From contig DDET01000058.1 in NCBI GenBank assembly GCA_002336915.1, positions 1 through 64,000 on the forward strand: a stretch of DNA of 64,000 nt, in the 5' to 3' direction. Shown here in pieces: positions 55,273 through 63,911 of this stretch (position 1 is its first letter; every line of letters starts with the position of its first letter). The position numbers and the translations under genes were made by a program. Below the pieces are notes generated by a model, which did no database searches, was not told the origin of the DNA, and saw nothing but the letters and a program-made list of their open reading frames with translations. Origin of the DNA: Bacteroidetes bacterium UBA1947. Its GTDB lineage: Bacteria > Bacteroidota > Bacteroidia > Chitinophagales > Chitinophagaceae.

Positions 55273-55346
55273 TGGTCCCACTAGGACTTGAACCTAGGAC
55301 CACCTGATTATGAGTCAGGTGCTCTAACCAACTGAGCTATAGGACC
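55273..55346 (-). tRNA. tRNA with CAU anticodon, probably tRNA-Ile2
   Basis: The 74-base cloverleaf has acceptor GGTCCTA/TGGGACC, D arm with AGCTCAGTTGGTTAGAGC, anticodon stem CCTGA/TCAGG with loop CTCATAA (anticodon CAU), and T arm CTAGG-TTCAAGT-CCTAG. CCA is not encoded. The variable loop TGGTC, T loop TTCAAGT, and C4-G69 and C5-G68 pairs match E. coli tRNA-Ile2 better than elongator tRNA-Met. The C34 would then be changed to lysidine by TilS to read AUA. Elongator Met remains possible. Confidence 0.9.
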
Positions 55347-55380
55347 CGGCTTTGAAGCCAACCCCGATAAATCGGGAGTG

Positions 55381-55388
55381 CAAATGTA
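55381..55388 (-). promoter_or_regulatory. -7 box before the tRNA gene
   Basis: On the minus strand TACATTTG matches TAnnTTTG, 34 bases before the mature 5' end. The leader between them contains the hairpin CCCGATAAATCGGG (55363-55376). Confidence 0.45.
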
Positions 55389-55555
55389 GGAGATTTTTGA
55401 GAAAATAAAAGAGAATTGTCCTAAAAATGCCCAAAGCTATTTGGTATTAATTTTTTATTTAACTGCGATTTCATGAACTGAAAATGCATGCTCATGCATT
55501 GATATCCTGAAATGGATAAGATAATATTTTATATTTAGCCCCAAAGAAAAAGTAC

Positions 55556-58483
55556 TTGCGGGTATTGTGCACCATTCTGTTATTATTTCTAAGCGGCCTT
55601 GCCCTCGCACAGCATCCTTATTCCTATAGTTTCAACGAGCGCCATGGTTTCCCGATCAATGAAGTGTACTATCTGTACCAGGACAAAAAGGGCAATATCT
55701 GGATAGGCTGTAACGATGGTATCTTCAGGTACAATGGGATTGCGCTTAAGCAGTTTACACATCCTAAACGTAATTCCAGGGGTATTTCACATATCCTTGA
55801 AGACAGGTATGGGCGTATATGGTCCCAGAACTTCACCGGGCAGATATTCCGGATAGAGGCAGATTCTATGCACCTGGCCTTTGATGCGGCAAAGTATTCT
55901 TTGGTCAACCCGCCCTATGATATTGATAATGACGGCAATCTCTACATAGCGGGCCAAAGGGCATTTTATGTAATGAACAATGAAGGGAAAGTAAGAAAGA
56001 TATCGCTACCCGGAAATACGTGGTTGTCAGAACTGTTCCATGCCCGCGATGGCTCCATATTGATACTTTCAGATAAGCTGTACAAATGGAAGAATGACAA
56101 GCTGGCCGTGATATCAAAAACGAATTCACCTGCAGTGCTGCGCACATTTGGCAGCGGGGGCGCAAAGTTTGAATACATGGGCGACAAACTGCTTTTGTAC
56201 ACCGAGGTGAATGCCACCCGGAAATATTATTTGTCCACCATCATTGGCGACTCAATCGCAATAACTACAATTCCTGATAGCCTTACGCAAGGCAGGATAT
56301 ACAATCTTGCCCTTTTGCGCGATGGTAAGATCTGGATCAATACGAAAAACGGCAACATCTGTGTTGACAGTAACATGCATCCTGTCTTTGGAAGCCGTTT
56401 CTTTTTTCCGGGCAGTAACGTGTCCGACATTATCATGGACGTAGAAGGCAACTATTGGGTATCTACATTGGAAAGTGGCATCCATATCATTCCGAACATA
56501 GGCATATGGCAGTATACCCACGAGAATAGTAAATTGTCCGACAACAACGTGACCTCACTTTATGTAGATAGCTCCGGCCTTTACATCGGCTATTTCAATG
56601 GCGTAGTGGACAGGGTTAAGTCGGGCAGTTTTGAACGGAAGTTATTTAGCAGCAGCAACAAATACCAGCTTGTTGAAAAGATAGATAAGCACCCTCAAAG
56701 CGGCACGCTGCATATCAGCCATGGGCGCATGAGTACATACGACCCTCGAACTAATGCCTGTCATGACTTTCGGAACATGTCAGGCATGAAAGATTTTGTT
56801 TTTGCGGGCAACAACACCCTGTTCGCGGCTAACATTGGTGCAGGTATGTTTGCTGCGCGAAATGGAAATGATGACACTTTATGGATGATACGCAGGTCTC
56901 CTTCACGCTGTGTGGCTTATGACAGTACGCATAAGCTGAAGTGGGTAGGTTTTACGGATGGCACTTATTATTTTGACACTGTCGGGCGCATGAAGGAACT
57001 GTTGCATAACGGCTCAAAAGTATATGCAGTATGCATGAAAGAAAGCGGGGAAGGAATATTGTGGATGGGCACCGTGAACGGCAGCCTGCTGAAAGTAAAA
57101 GATGAAAAGATAATTGATGCCTTCTCAGAACAGAAAGGCCTGCATGGTAAAAACGTACGCGTCATATATCAGTCAGGCAAGCAGCTATGGGTAGCTACCG
57201 AAAAGGCCCTGAATATTATAGACATTGTTACAGGGAAGGTGTCATACATTGATACGCACGATGGCCTGCCAACCATGGATATAAATGATATCGTGGTCAA
57301 TGACAATATCGTGTACCTGGCCACCACCAAAGGTCTGTTTGTTTTCTCACAGTATATAAAGAACATCAACGACGGCAGGCCGGAAATAATAATAAACAAG
57401 CTACTGGTAAATGACAAGGAATATCCGGCAGATAAACCACTGGCCCTTGATAGCCGGCAAAATAAGCTCACGGTATATTTTGGTACAGCAAGCATTGGCG
57501 AAAAATATGAATACAATTATCGTTACAAACTGGATGGCTACGATACTGCCTGGCAACAAACACCCCAAAATGTCAACTACGTAAACTATTCCTTTCTACC
57601 GCCCGGCAGCTACACTTTTTATGCTAAGACTGTTAACGAAGATGGTTTTGAATCAGCGAAACAATACACCATAAATATCAGCATCAGCAAACCTTTTTGG
57701 CAGCGCTGGTGGTTTTATATACTCATAGGAGTTGCAGGGGCATTTGTTGTTTCGGTAATTTTCCTGGCACGCATCAGGGCTATAAAGCACAAGAGCAAAT
57801 TACAACAGCTGATAAGGTCTTCGCAGCTTACCGCACTAAAAGCGCAGATGAACCCTCATTTTGTATTTAATGCGCTTAATTCGATTCAGGATTTTGTGCT
57901 CAGCAATGATATCAAGAATGCTAACTTATACCTTGGCAGGTTTAGCGAACTGATGCGCAAAGTGCTGGAGGCATCCGGGAAGGAGTCGATACCCCTACAG
58001 CAGGAGATAGACATTCTTGCCCTGTACCTTGATCTTGAAAAGCTGCGCTTTGGCCGGCGATTTGTCTATTCCCTGGAAATTGATCGGGGTATAGATGCAT
58101 CTGCTATCTATATACCTTCTATGATCATTCAGCCATTTATCGAAAATGCCATCAAGCATGGCCTTTTACACAAAGAGGGGGAGAAGCGGCTTGTTGTGCG
58201 TTTTGAACAACAAGGCAGCGTCGCTACCGATATTGTTTGTATTATTACAGACAATGGTATTGGCCGTAAGCGCGCCATGGAGATAGGTCAAAGGGGCCGG
58301 GGAGTGCCGACGAACGGATTTGCAATAAAGGCAACAGAAAAACGGCTCGACCTGCTGAACAGCTACCACAAGGAGAAGATCGGCCTTGAGATCACAGACC
58401 TTTCAGATGCCGGCGGCGCTTTGGGCACGCGGGTGAAGCTGGTCATACCCTGTTCGATAGAGCCCGTTCATGAACCTGTATAG
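55556..58483 (+). CDS. Propeller-type sensor histidine kinase (LytS-like)
   Basis: The 975-residue sensor has a signal peptide (ending LSGLALAQ), a periplasmic two-component-regulator propeller (about 25-610, repeats such as DKKGNIWIGCNDGIFRYNG), a Y_Y_Y domain (about 630-705: YRYKLDGYDTAWQQTPQNVNYVNYSFLPPGSYTF), one transmembrane helix (about 718-740) and a His_kinase domain with phospho-acceptor His768 in KAQMNPHFVFNALNSIQDF. An ATPase domain follows with NAIKHGLLHKEG and DNGIGRKRA. It starts with TTG; no ATG fits. The LytTR regulator gene follows 70 bases later. Confidence 0.9.
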   Translation: MRVLCTILLLFLSGLALAQHPYSYSFNERHGFPINEVYYLYQDKKGNIWIGCNDGIFRYNGIALKQFTHPKRNSRGISHILEDRYGRIWSQNFTGQIFRIEADSMHLAFDAAKYSLVNPPYDIDNDGNLYIAGQRAFYVMNNEGKVRKISLPGNTWLSELFHARDGSILILSDKLYKWKNDKLAVISKTNSPAVLRTFGSGGAKFEYMGDKLLLYTEVNATRKYYLSTIIGDSIAITTIPDSLTQGRIYNLALLRDGKIWINTKNGNICVDSNMHPVFGSRFFFPGSNVSDIIMDVEGNYWVSTLESGIHIIPNIGIWQYTHENSKLSDNNVTSLYVDSSGLYIGYFNGVVDRVKSGSFERKLFSSSNKYQLVEKIDKHPQSGTLHISHGRMSTYDPRTNACHDFRNMSGMKDFVFAGNNTLFAANIGAGMFAARNGNDDTLWMIRRSPSRCVAYDSTHKLKWVGFTDGTYYFDTVGRMKELLHNGSKVYAVCMKESGEGILWMGTVNGSLLKVKDEKIIDAFSEQKGLHGKNVRVIYQSGKQLWVATEKALNIIDIVTGKVSYIDTHDGLPTMDINDIVVNDNIVYLATTKGLFVFSQYIKNINDGRPEIIINKLLVNDKEYPADKPLALDSRQNKLTVYFGTASIGEKYEYNYRYKLDGYDTAWQQTPQNVNYVNYSFLPPGSYTFYAKTVNEDGFESAKQYTINISISKPFWQRWWFYILIGVAGAFVVSVIFLARIRAIKHKSKLQQLIRSSQLTALKAQMNPHFVFNALNSIQDFVLSNDIKNANLYLGRFSELMRKVLEASGKESIPLQQEIDILALYLDLEKLRFGRRFVYSLEIDRGIDASAIYIPSMIIQPFIENAIKHGLLHKEGEKRLVVRFEQQGSVATDIVCIITDNGIGRKRAMEIGQRGRGVPTNGFAIKATEKRLDLLNSYHKEKIGLEITDLSDAGGALGTRVKLVIPCSIEPVHEPV

Positions 58484-58553
58484 GCTTTTCATGGAAATTT
58501 TTTTATTGTTTCAGGCGGTACAATATAATTTTAGCAAAAAGAAAAACGCAGAA

Positions 58554-59321
58554 ATGCAGGAGCAGGAAATAAGGTGCATCATAATAGACGATGAAGAACC
58601 GGCAAGGCGGGCATTGGCCAGCATGCTGGAGATGTATTGTCACGGGGTGAAGGTGGTAGATGCTGCGGCAAATGTGCCCGATGGTGTCATAGCCATCAAT
58701 AAACACGATCCCGATCTTGTTTTCCTCGATGTGGAAATGCCCGGCTACTCAGGCTTTGATCTTTTCAACTTTATAAAAGAGATAAACTTCGAAATAATAT
58801 TCGCCACTGCATACAGCGATTACGCTATCCGTGCTTTTGAGGTTTCCGCTGTAGACTACTTGCTCAAGCCACTCGTTATAGACCATTTGACTGCGGCGGT
58901 GTTAAAAGCCCGGAAGAAGATACACGGTGCTAACATCAGGCAGCGCATTGAGATACTGAAAGAGAACCACGATCAGCACGAATTTAATCGCCTGGCACTG
59001 CCTGTTGCTGATGGCTTGTTGTTTGTAGAAGTAGCTGATATCATAATGCTCGAAGCTGAAGGAGCGTACACACATGTTTGGCTGCGCAACGGTACAAAAG
59101 TGCTTGTTAGCAAAAAGCTCCGTTTTTTCGAGGAGGTCTTATCTGCCCGTAGCAATTTCTTTCGTCCCCATCGCTCCTACGTTATCAACTTCAACTTCGT
59201 TACAAAGTACAGCCGCAGCGAAAGCTTTTTGCTGATGGATAACAAAGCCTCTGTACCAGTGTCTAAAGAAAGGAAAGCTGAGCTTGAATCGGCAATCAAA
59301 CAGATACGTGTGGGCTTATAA
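58554..59321 (+). CDS. LytTR-family response regulator, second system
   Basis: The 255-residue regulator has a receiver domain (acidic pair DD at 12-13, phospho-acceptor Asp59 in LVFLDVEMPGYSGFDL, Lys in YLLKPL) and a C-terminal LytTR domain (about 150-255: FVEVADIIMLEAEGAYTHVWLR, FFRPHRSYVINFNFV). It pairs with the propeller kinase upstream. The ATG at 58554 is chosen as the start of the receiver fold. Directly downstream lie two direct repeats 21 bp apart, the spacing LytTR regulators use. Confidence 0.92.
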   Translation: MQEQEIRCIIIDDEEPARRALASMLEMYCHGVKVVDAAANVPDGVIAINKHDPDLVFLDVEMPGYSGFDLFNFIKEINFEIIFATAYSDYAIRAFEVSAVDYLLKPLVIDHLTAAVLKARKKIHGANIRQRIEILKENHDQHEFNRLALPVADGLLFVEVADIIMLEAEGAYTHVWLRNGTKVLVSKKLRFFEEVLSARSNFFRPHRSYVINFNFVTKYSRSESFLLMDNKASVPVSKERKAELESAIKQIRVGL

Positions 59322-59340
59322 GAGTTTGCATCTATCCCCT

Positions 59341-59368
59341 GTGAATTCATACATGCCGTTCGTGAATT
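59341..59368 (+). promoter_or_regulatory. Putative LytTR operator of the second system
   Basis: GTGAATT occurs at 59341-59347 and 59362-59368, 21 bp start to start. The second copy ends 28 bases before a TACTTTTA box (59397-59404). This is the same geometry as at 7305-7370 but with a different repeat word. Confidence 0.5.
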
Positions 59369-59424
59369 AGCTGCTACAGCCTCAATAAGCTGCAGCTACT
59401 TTTACATCACAAACCAAAAATGTT

Positions 59425-60336
59425 ATGAAACTACTCACACACATCACAGCAACAATAGCGCTTATTGCCTATACGGCATCCTGCTCATTTGCCCAGAATG
59501 CCAAGGGGAAGATCGTTTTTTTTAACAAAAAAGTAGACTATCAAAAGGCGACTACCGATAAAGATGGCGATATCCTAAAGGAATACGAACTGGGCGACCC
59601 GCTTTACGCCAGTGCAATATTCGATAAAAGCCGCAAAGCTGCCTGCGCAGATTGCAGCCAGATGAATATGCGTTTCTCTGCTGACGGTGTAAGCTATAAT
59701 GCAGCACAAATGCGTACCGATTACAAGGATATCTATAGCGCGGCCGCCGGCCCCGGCTATTACGCCGGCGACATGGAGGCCGGCTTGCAGCTTATAAGCG
59801 ATAAGGGCTGGTATTTTGAACAGTATGATCTTACTGAAGATGCATTTCGTATGTTCCTGAGCAAGATCAGCAGTAAGCTAAAGGTAGGTACTACAGTGGC
59901 GGTTAAAGTGGAGTTGCTGGTTACAAAAGAGGCCTACGATGTTGAAGGCCCGGTGCTAGCCACAGGTACACTGAATGTAAAAGTAACTGACAAAGTGAAG
60001 GATAATACAAACTTCCTGGTGCGCGCAAGGCCTATGCTGACCGATGCCGCGGTAGAAAAGGCGATAGCAGAGCAGTTTAAGATAAGGAATTTACCAACAG
60101 CCAATATTTATAAAGTTGTGCTCACAGGCAGCTACAACTACAAGCGCAATGGTACTACAGGTATAAATGAGAACAAGAATGTTGATGCTTCAGTATTCTA
60201 TAAGCAGACCGACGGGTCCTATTGGGTAGCCAAGCACAATTATATTTTCGAGTTCGAAGGAAGTGATTTCTCCAAGTTGGCTAAGATGGGCAAGCTGCTT
60301 TTTGCAGCCCCGGTGCCCGGCATCTGCTACGAATAA
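59425..60336 (+). CDS. Exported protein of unknown function, candidate target of the second LytTR system
   Basis: The 303-residue protein has a signal peptide (MKLLTHITATIALIAYTASCSFAQ); the SCSF near its end could also be read as a weak lipobox. The mature part has beta-rich segments such as KGKIVFFNKKVDYQKATTDKDG, a CADCSQMNM motif with two close cysteines, and a C-terminal half with GTLNVKVTDKVKDNTNFLVRARPMLTDAAVEKAIAEQFK. I recognise no family and see no T9SS sorting domain. It follows the LytTR gene by 103 bases, behind a putative operator. Confidence 0.8.
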   Translation: MKLLTHITATIALIAYTASCSFAQNAKGKIVFFNKKVDYQKATTDKDGDILKEYELGDPLYASAIFDKSRKAACADCSQMNMRFSADGVSYNAAQMRTDYKDIYSAAAGPGYYAGDMEAGLQLISDKGWYFEQYDLTEDAFRMFLSKISSKLKVGTTVAVKVELLVTKEAYDVEGPVLATGTLNVKVTDKVKDNTNFLVRARPMLTDAAVEKAIAEQFKIRNLPTANIYKVVLTGSYNYKRNGTTGINENKNVDASVFYKQTDGSYWVAKHNYIFEFEGSDFSKLAKMGKLLFAAPVPGICYE

Positions 60337-60385
60337 GAACAGATTTTTTATCAGTATGAAAACTAACCAATCCCCTTTTACCCCG

Positions 60386-60415
60386 GGCCGCAACATAGTT
60401 GCGGCCTTCCCTTTT
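60386..60415 (+). terminator. Intrinsic terminator
   Basis: GGCCGCAAC pairs with GTTGCGGCC around ATA, followed by TTCCCTTTT. Confidence 0.7.
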
Positions 60416-60487
60416 ACTCCACTTTCACTTCCTGCTCTTTACAACTTACTTCACTTACCTAAAATTAGGTAGCTTTGTTTGGGATAA

Positions 60488-60766
60488 TTACACAATGTTC
60501 TAACTCTTGCTGTAAACAACATCAATAACAGCCCAACTTTTTCCATCTACCCCAATCCCGCAAAAGATAAAGTATATATCCAAACTGTAACCGGGCAACA
60601 GCCCTATATCATCACTCTATACGACATTACAGGCAGGCAGTTAATACAAAAAAATGCCTCCATATCAACAGCAGAGTTGAAGCTGAACGGCTATGCCCCG
60701 GGCATTTATATTTTATCCATAAAAGCTCAAAACTCAGTTACTACTTACAAACTTCAAATTGAATAA
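60488..60766 (+). pseudogene. Orphan T9SS sorting-domain remnant
   Basis: A frame without a start codon, bounded by a TAA at 60485, encodes a complete T9SS type A C-terminal domain: FSIYPNPAKDKVYIQ, then ITLYDITGRQLIQ and LNGYAPGIYILSIKAQ, ending at the TAA at 60764-60766. No signal peptide or body is attached. The front part of the gene seems lost. It stops immediately before a palindromic repeat at 60772. Confidence 0.75.
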
Positions 60767-60771
60767 CATCT

Positions 60772-60834
60772 CCCTCTCCCCGTTCGACTGGGCTTTTTGT
60801 CTGGGCGGGCTTTGGAGAGGGCCGGGCTGAGGCC
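60772..60834. repeat. Palindromic repeat with enlarged loop
   Basis: CCCTCTCCC at 60772 pairs with GGAGAGGG at 60814-60821, followed by CCGGGCTGAGG. It is the same family as the copies at 402, 941 and 1046, but the 3-base loop is replaced by about 33 bases. Confidence 0.7.
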
Positions 60835-60929
60835 GCTCGTTAACACCCCGTTAAGCACTCACAAAACAATAGTTAAGCAGCTATCAATCTTTTATTCCCC
60901 GCTATAGCTATCGGATATTTGTGCCAGCC

Positions 60930-61076
60930 ATGAAAAGCACACTATTCATATTCTGCGCCATTACCAGCATTGCCGCTGTAATAGTACTCTTGCCCTTCTA
61001 TACTTTTATGTTCGTAGCACAGCAGCTGGCATACCTAAAAGAAAAAGGAAACCGCCCTAAGATAGTTTCCTTGTAA
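60930..61076 (+). CDS. 48-residue single-span membrane peptide
   Basis: An ATG opens a frame encoding an N-terminal hydrophobic helix (STLFIFCAITSIAAVIVLLP, continuing FYTFMFV) followed by a short basic tail (YLKEKGNRPKIVSL). An AT-rich TATTTGTG box lies about 8 bases upstream and could be a -7 element. The length is short, so it may be fortuitous, but composition and context suit a small membrane protein. No family is recognised. Confidence 0.45.
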   Translation: MKSTLFIFCAITSIAAVIVLLPFYTFMFVAQQLAYLKEKGNRPKIVSL

Positions 61077-61100
61077 TTATGTGGAATTGGCTGCTTTTCG

Positions 61101-62261
61101 CTAGCCTCCGAATGCGTCTTTTATTTTATCAAAAAAACTGCGGTCCTCCTTCATTTGTTTAGCCTCCGGGCCGGGCTGGAAGTTGCTTGAATTCTTCAGC
61201 TTTTCCATCAGTTCTTTTTCTTCATTGCTCAGGTTCTGCGGGCTCCATACATTCACTTCCACCAGCTCATCGCCCCGGTCATATCCCTGGAAGGAAGGGA
61301 AACCCTTGTCCTTCAGCCTGAATATCTTTCCGCTCTGCGTACCTGCAGGGATCTTTATTTTGGCCTTGCCGCTTATGGTAGGCACTTCCACCTGTGTACC
61401 CAATACCGCATCGGGGAATGATAAATGCAGGTGGTATATCACATCAAGGTCTTGCCTCTTCAGGTGCGGATGTTTCTCTTCTTCTATCAGTATCAGCAGG
61501 TCGCCGGGAGGGCCGCCGCGTTCGCCGGCATTACCATTGCCACCCATGCTTAGCTGCATGCCTTCATGCACGCCTGCAGGTATGTCCAGGCTCAGGGTAT
61601 CCTCGCCATATACGCGGCCTTCACCTTTACATACAGCACATTTAGCGGTTATCTGCACACCCTCGCCATTGCAGGTGGGGCAGGTAGTAACCGTCTGCAT
61701 CTGTCCCAGGAAGGTATTGGTCACGCGCCTCACCTGTCCCGAGCCGCCACAGCCGCTACAGGTCTGTACAGATCCTTTATCTTTTGCACCGCTGCCGCTG
61801 CAGGTATTGCAGGGCACATATTTTTTTACCTTTATTTTCTTGGTAGCGCCGTTGGCTATCTCCTCATAGTCCATCTTCAGCTTCACGCGCAGGTTGGCAC
61901 CGCGTGTGCCCTGCCTGCGGCCGCCCTGCCTTCCGCCGCCGCCGAAGAAGCTCCCGAAAACATCATCGCCAAATATATCGCCGAAGTTCTGGAAGATATC
62001 ATCCATGCCCATACCGCCGGGGCCTCTGCCGCCCGCACCTGTAGCTGCATGTCCGTAACGGTCATACTGCGCACGCTTATCAGGGTTGCTTAAGGTATCA
62101 TATGCCTCAGCCGCCTCTTTAAATTTTTCTTCGGAAGCTTTATCGCCCGGGTTACGGTCGGGGTGGTACTGTAGCGCTATCTTCCGGTAAGATTTTTTTA
62201 TCTCGTCGGCGCTCGCACCCTTAGCTACCCCAAGTACTTCGTAGTAATCTCTTTTTGCCAT
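61101..62261 (-). CDS. dnaJ: Chaperone protein DnaJ
   Basis: The 386-residue co-chaperone has an N-terminal J domain with HPD at 33-35 and a Gly/Phe-rich linker (about 75-120). Four CxxCxGxG-type zinc repeats follow ([32 protein letters not shown]), and then the C-terminal substrate-binding domains. It stimulates the ATPase of DnaK. It follows grpE in one operon with a palindromic repeat between; dnaK is not in the window. Confidence 0.98.
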   Translation of the reverse strand: MAKRDYYEVLGVAKGASADEIKKSYRKIALQYHPDRNPGDKASEEKFKEAAEAYDTLSNPDKRAQYDRYGHAATGAGGRGPGGMGMDDIFQNFGDIFGDDVFGSFFGGGGRQGGRRQGTRGANLRVKLKMDYEEIANGATKKIKVKKYVPCNTCSGSGAKDKGSVQTCSGCGGSGQVRRVTNTFLGQMQTVTTCPTCNGEGVQITAKCAVCKGEGRVYGEDTLSLDIPAGVHEGMQLSMGGNGNAGERGGPPGDLLILIEEEKHPHLKRQDLDVIYHLHLSFPDAVLGTQVEVPTISGKAKIKIPAGTQSGKIFRLKDKGFPSFQGYDRGDELVEVNVWSPQNLSNEEKELMEKLKNSSNFQPGPEAKQMKEDRSFFDKIKDAFGG

Positions 62262-62315
62262 ATGGACTTTATTCCTTCAATCCCCAAAAGGGAATTCTTA
62301 GTTAATTTAAACTAG

Positions 62316-62343
62316 CACCTCCCTTCAGGGAGGCTGGGAGGGT
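62316..62343. repeat. Palindromic repeat between grpE and dnaJ
   Basis: CCTCCC-TTCA-GGGAGG (62318-62333) is followed by CTGGGAGGG, in the same hairpin-plus-tail design as the other elements. It abuts the grpE stop codon. Confidence 0.7.
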
Positions 62344-62963
62344 TACTTCCCCACTATCACCTTTGCGTACCTGATCAGCTTATCGTTCAGGTAATACCCG
62401 GGTTCAACTTCGTCTATCACTTTACCCACCATATCCGGGCTTGGAGCCGGTATCTCGGTAATCGCCTCATGCAGGTCCGCATCAAAGTCCTTACCCTTGC
62501 TCTCCATCATTTTCAGGCCCTTTTGCTGCAAAGTGCTGCGTAATTTATTGAAAACCAGCGATACACCTTCTTTCACCAGTGCTATATCATCAGTAAGTTC
62601 CATTTGTTTGGCTGCCCGGTCGCTGTCATCCAGCACTTCAAGCATAGACAGTACTATGTCCTTCCCGGCTGTTTGGATTAGTTCTACGCGTTCTTTAGCG
62701 TTCCTCCTCCTGAAATTGTCAAATTCTGCTACCAGCCTCAGGTACTTGTCTTTTGCCTCGTCCAGTTCGCCCCTCAGCTTCTCGGTTTCATCCATTTCCG
62801 CCTCATATCCCATGTTCTCAGCAATGCTTTCGTCACTATTTAGCTCTTTTGCCAGTGCTTCTTCATTTTGCTCAGCTTGTGACATGTTGTCGGTATTTTC
62901 GTTCATAGTATTCTCTTTGTCAAATGTGTTCTCACTCATAGACTTCTTTTTTTTAAAAAACAT
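62343..62963 (-). CDS. grpE: Nucleotide exchange factor GrpE
   Basis: The protein of about 206 residues releases ADP from DnaK. An acidic, Asn/Glu-rich N-terminus (about 1-60) precedes the long coiled coil (about 65-115) and the conserved core RLVAEFDNFRRRNAKERVELIQTAGKD and LVFNKLRSTLQQKGLKMMESKGKDFDADLHEAI. The C-terminal wing ends EVEPGYYLNDKLIRYAKVIVGK. The start could be the ATG at 62963 (used here) or the ATG at 62939. It precedes dnaJ in one operon. Confidence 0.95.
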   Translation of the reverse strand: MFFKKKKSMSENTFDKENTMNENTDNMSQAEQNEEALAKELNSDESIAENMGYEAEMDETEKLRGELDEAKDKYLRLVAEFDNFRRRNAKERVELIQTAGKDIVLSMLEVLDDSDRAAKQMELTDDIALVKEGVSLVFNKLRSTLQQKGLKMMESKGKDFDADLHEAITEIPAPSPDMVGKVIDEVEPGYYLNDKLIRYAKVIVGK

Positions 62964-63179
62964 GCTATAATGTACCTTCAATTATTTTGCCAGTCCTTTG
63001 TTTTTGGACAAATTGTCGCATTTCTCAGGGGAAATATCTAATTTCATCTGGTAAATATTTTTCTTTATTTTATCAGATGGAACTCGCGGCATCTTAGGAC
63101 AATGTTCAGCCCGGAATTGTCATCCTACTACCTGCAAGATCCAAGCTTTTATTACTCGTTTCAATAAAAATCATATCTG

Positions 63180-63911
63180 ATGCGCAATCATGTATCTGCT
63201 ATCGTTTTTGCCCTGGCAATAATCATTGGCGGCCTGGTACTGGGCCGGGCATATAATTATAAATTTAAAACGCGTAACACTGTTAGTGTTGCAGGCAGTG
63301 CAAATTACGATTTTACTGCCGATCTCATCGTCTGGTCGGCTTCTTTCGATCGTACTTCCATGGACATTAAAGAGGCCTATGCTGCCCTTAAAGAGGATGC
63401 ACGGCAGATACATGCTTACCTCACTGCCCACGGTATAAACGCCGGCGAGATCGTTTTCTCATCTATCGATATCGACAAGCTGAACGAGAACACTTTTAAC
63501 GAAGAAGGCCGCCAGACAGGCTCCGTTTTTAAAGGCTACAAGCTCCGACAAACAGTTAAAATAGAATCCAAGAACATAGACAGCGTAGAGAAAATATCGC
63601 GCGAGATAACCGAGCTTTTACAATCGGGTATAGAGCTGGCCTCGCAGGAGCCCACCTATTACTACACCAAGCTCGCCGACCTCAAACTCGACCTGCTCGC
63701 AAAAGCCTCCATGGATGCCTACAGTCGCGCGAATACCATTGCAAAAAATGCGCACAGCACATTGGGTAATCTCCGTCGCGCAAATATGGGCGTCTTCCAG
63801 ATCACAGGACAATACAGTAATGAGAGCTACACTTACAGCGGCGCCTACAATACATCAAGCAAAAAGAAAACGGCGAATGTGATCGTACGCATGGAATATG
63901 AATTAGACTAA
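63180..63911 (+). CDS. SIMPL-domain (DUF541) exported protein
   Basis: The 243-residue protein has an N-terminal membrane anchor or signal (about 5-24) and one SIMPL/DUF541 domain (about 33-240). Typical are the start NTVSVAGSANYDFTADLIVWSASF, the middle KGYKLRQTVKIESKNIDSVEKISREI and the C-terminal block KASMDAYSRANTIAKNAHSTLGNLRRA. SIMPL proteins are periplasmic or envelope proteins of poorly defined function. Codons are noticeably C-ending compared with most of the window. Confidence 0.9.
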   Translation: MRNHVSAIVFALAIIIGGLVLGRAYNYKFKTRNTVSVAGSANYDFTADLIVWSASFDRTSMDIKEAYAALKEDARQIHAYLTAHGINAGEIVFSSIDIDKLNENTFNEEGRQTGSVFKGYKLRQTVKIESKNIDSVEKISREITELLQSGIELASQEPTYYYTKLADLKLDLLAKASMDAYSRANTIAKNAHSTLGNLRRANMGVFQITGQYSNESYTYSGAYNTSSKKKTANVIVRMEYELD

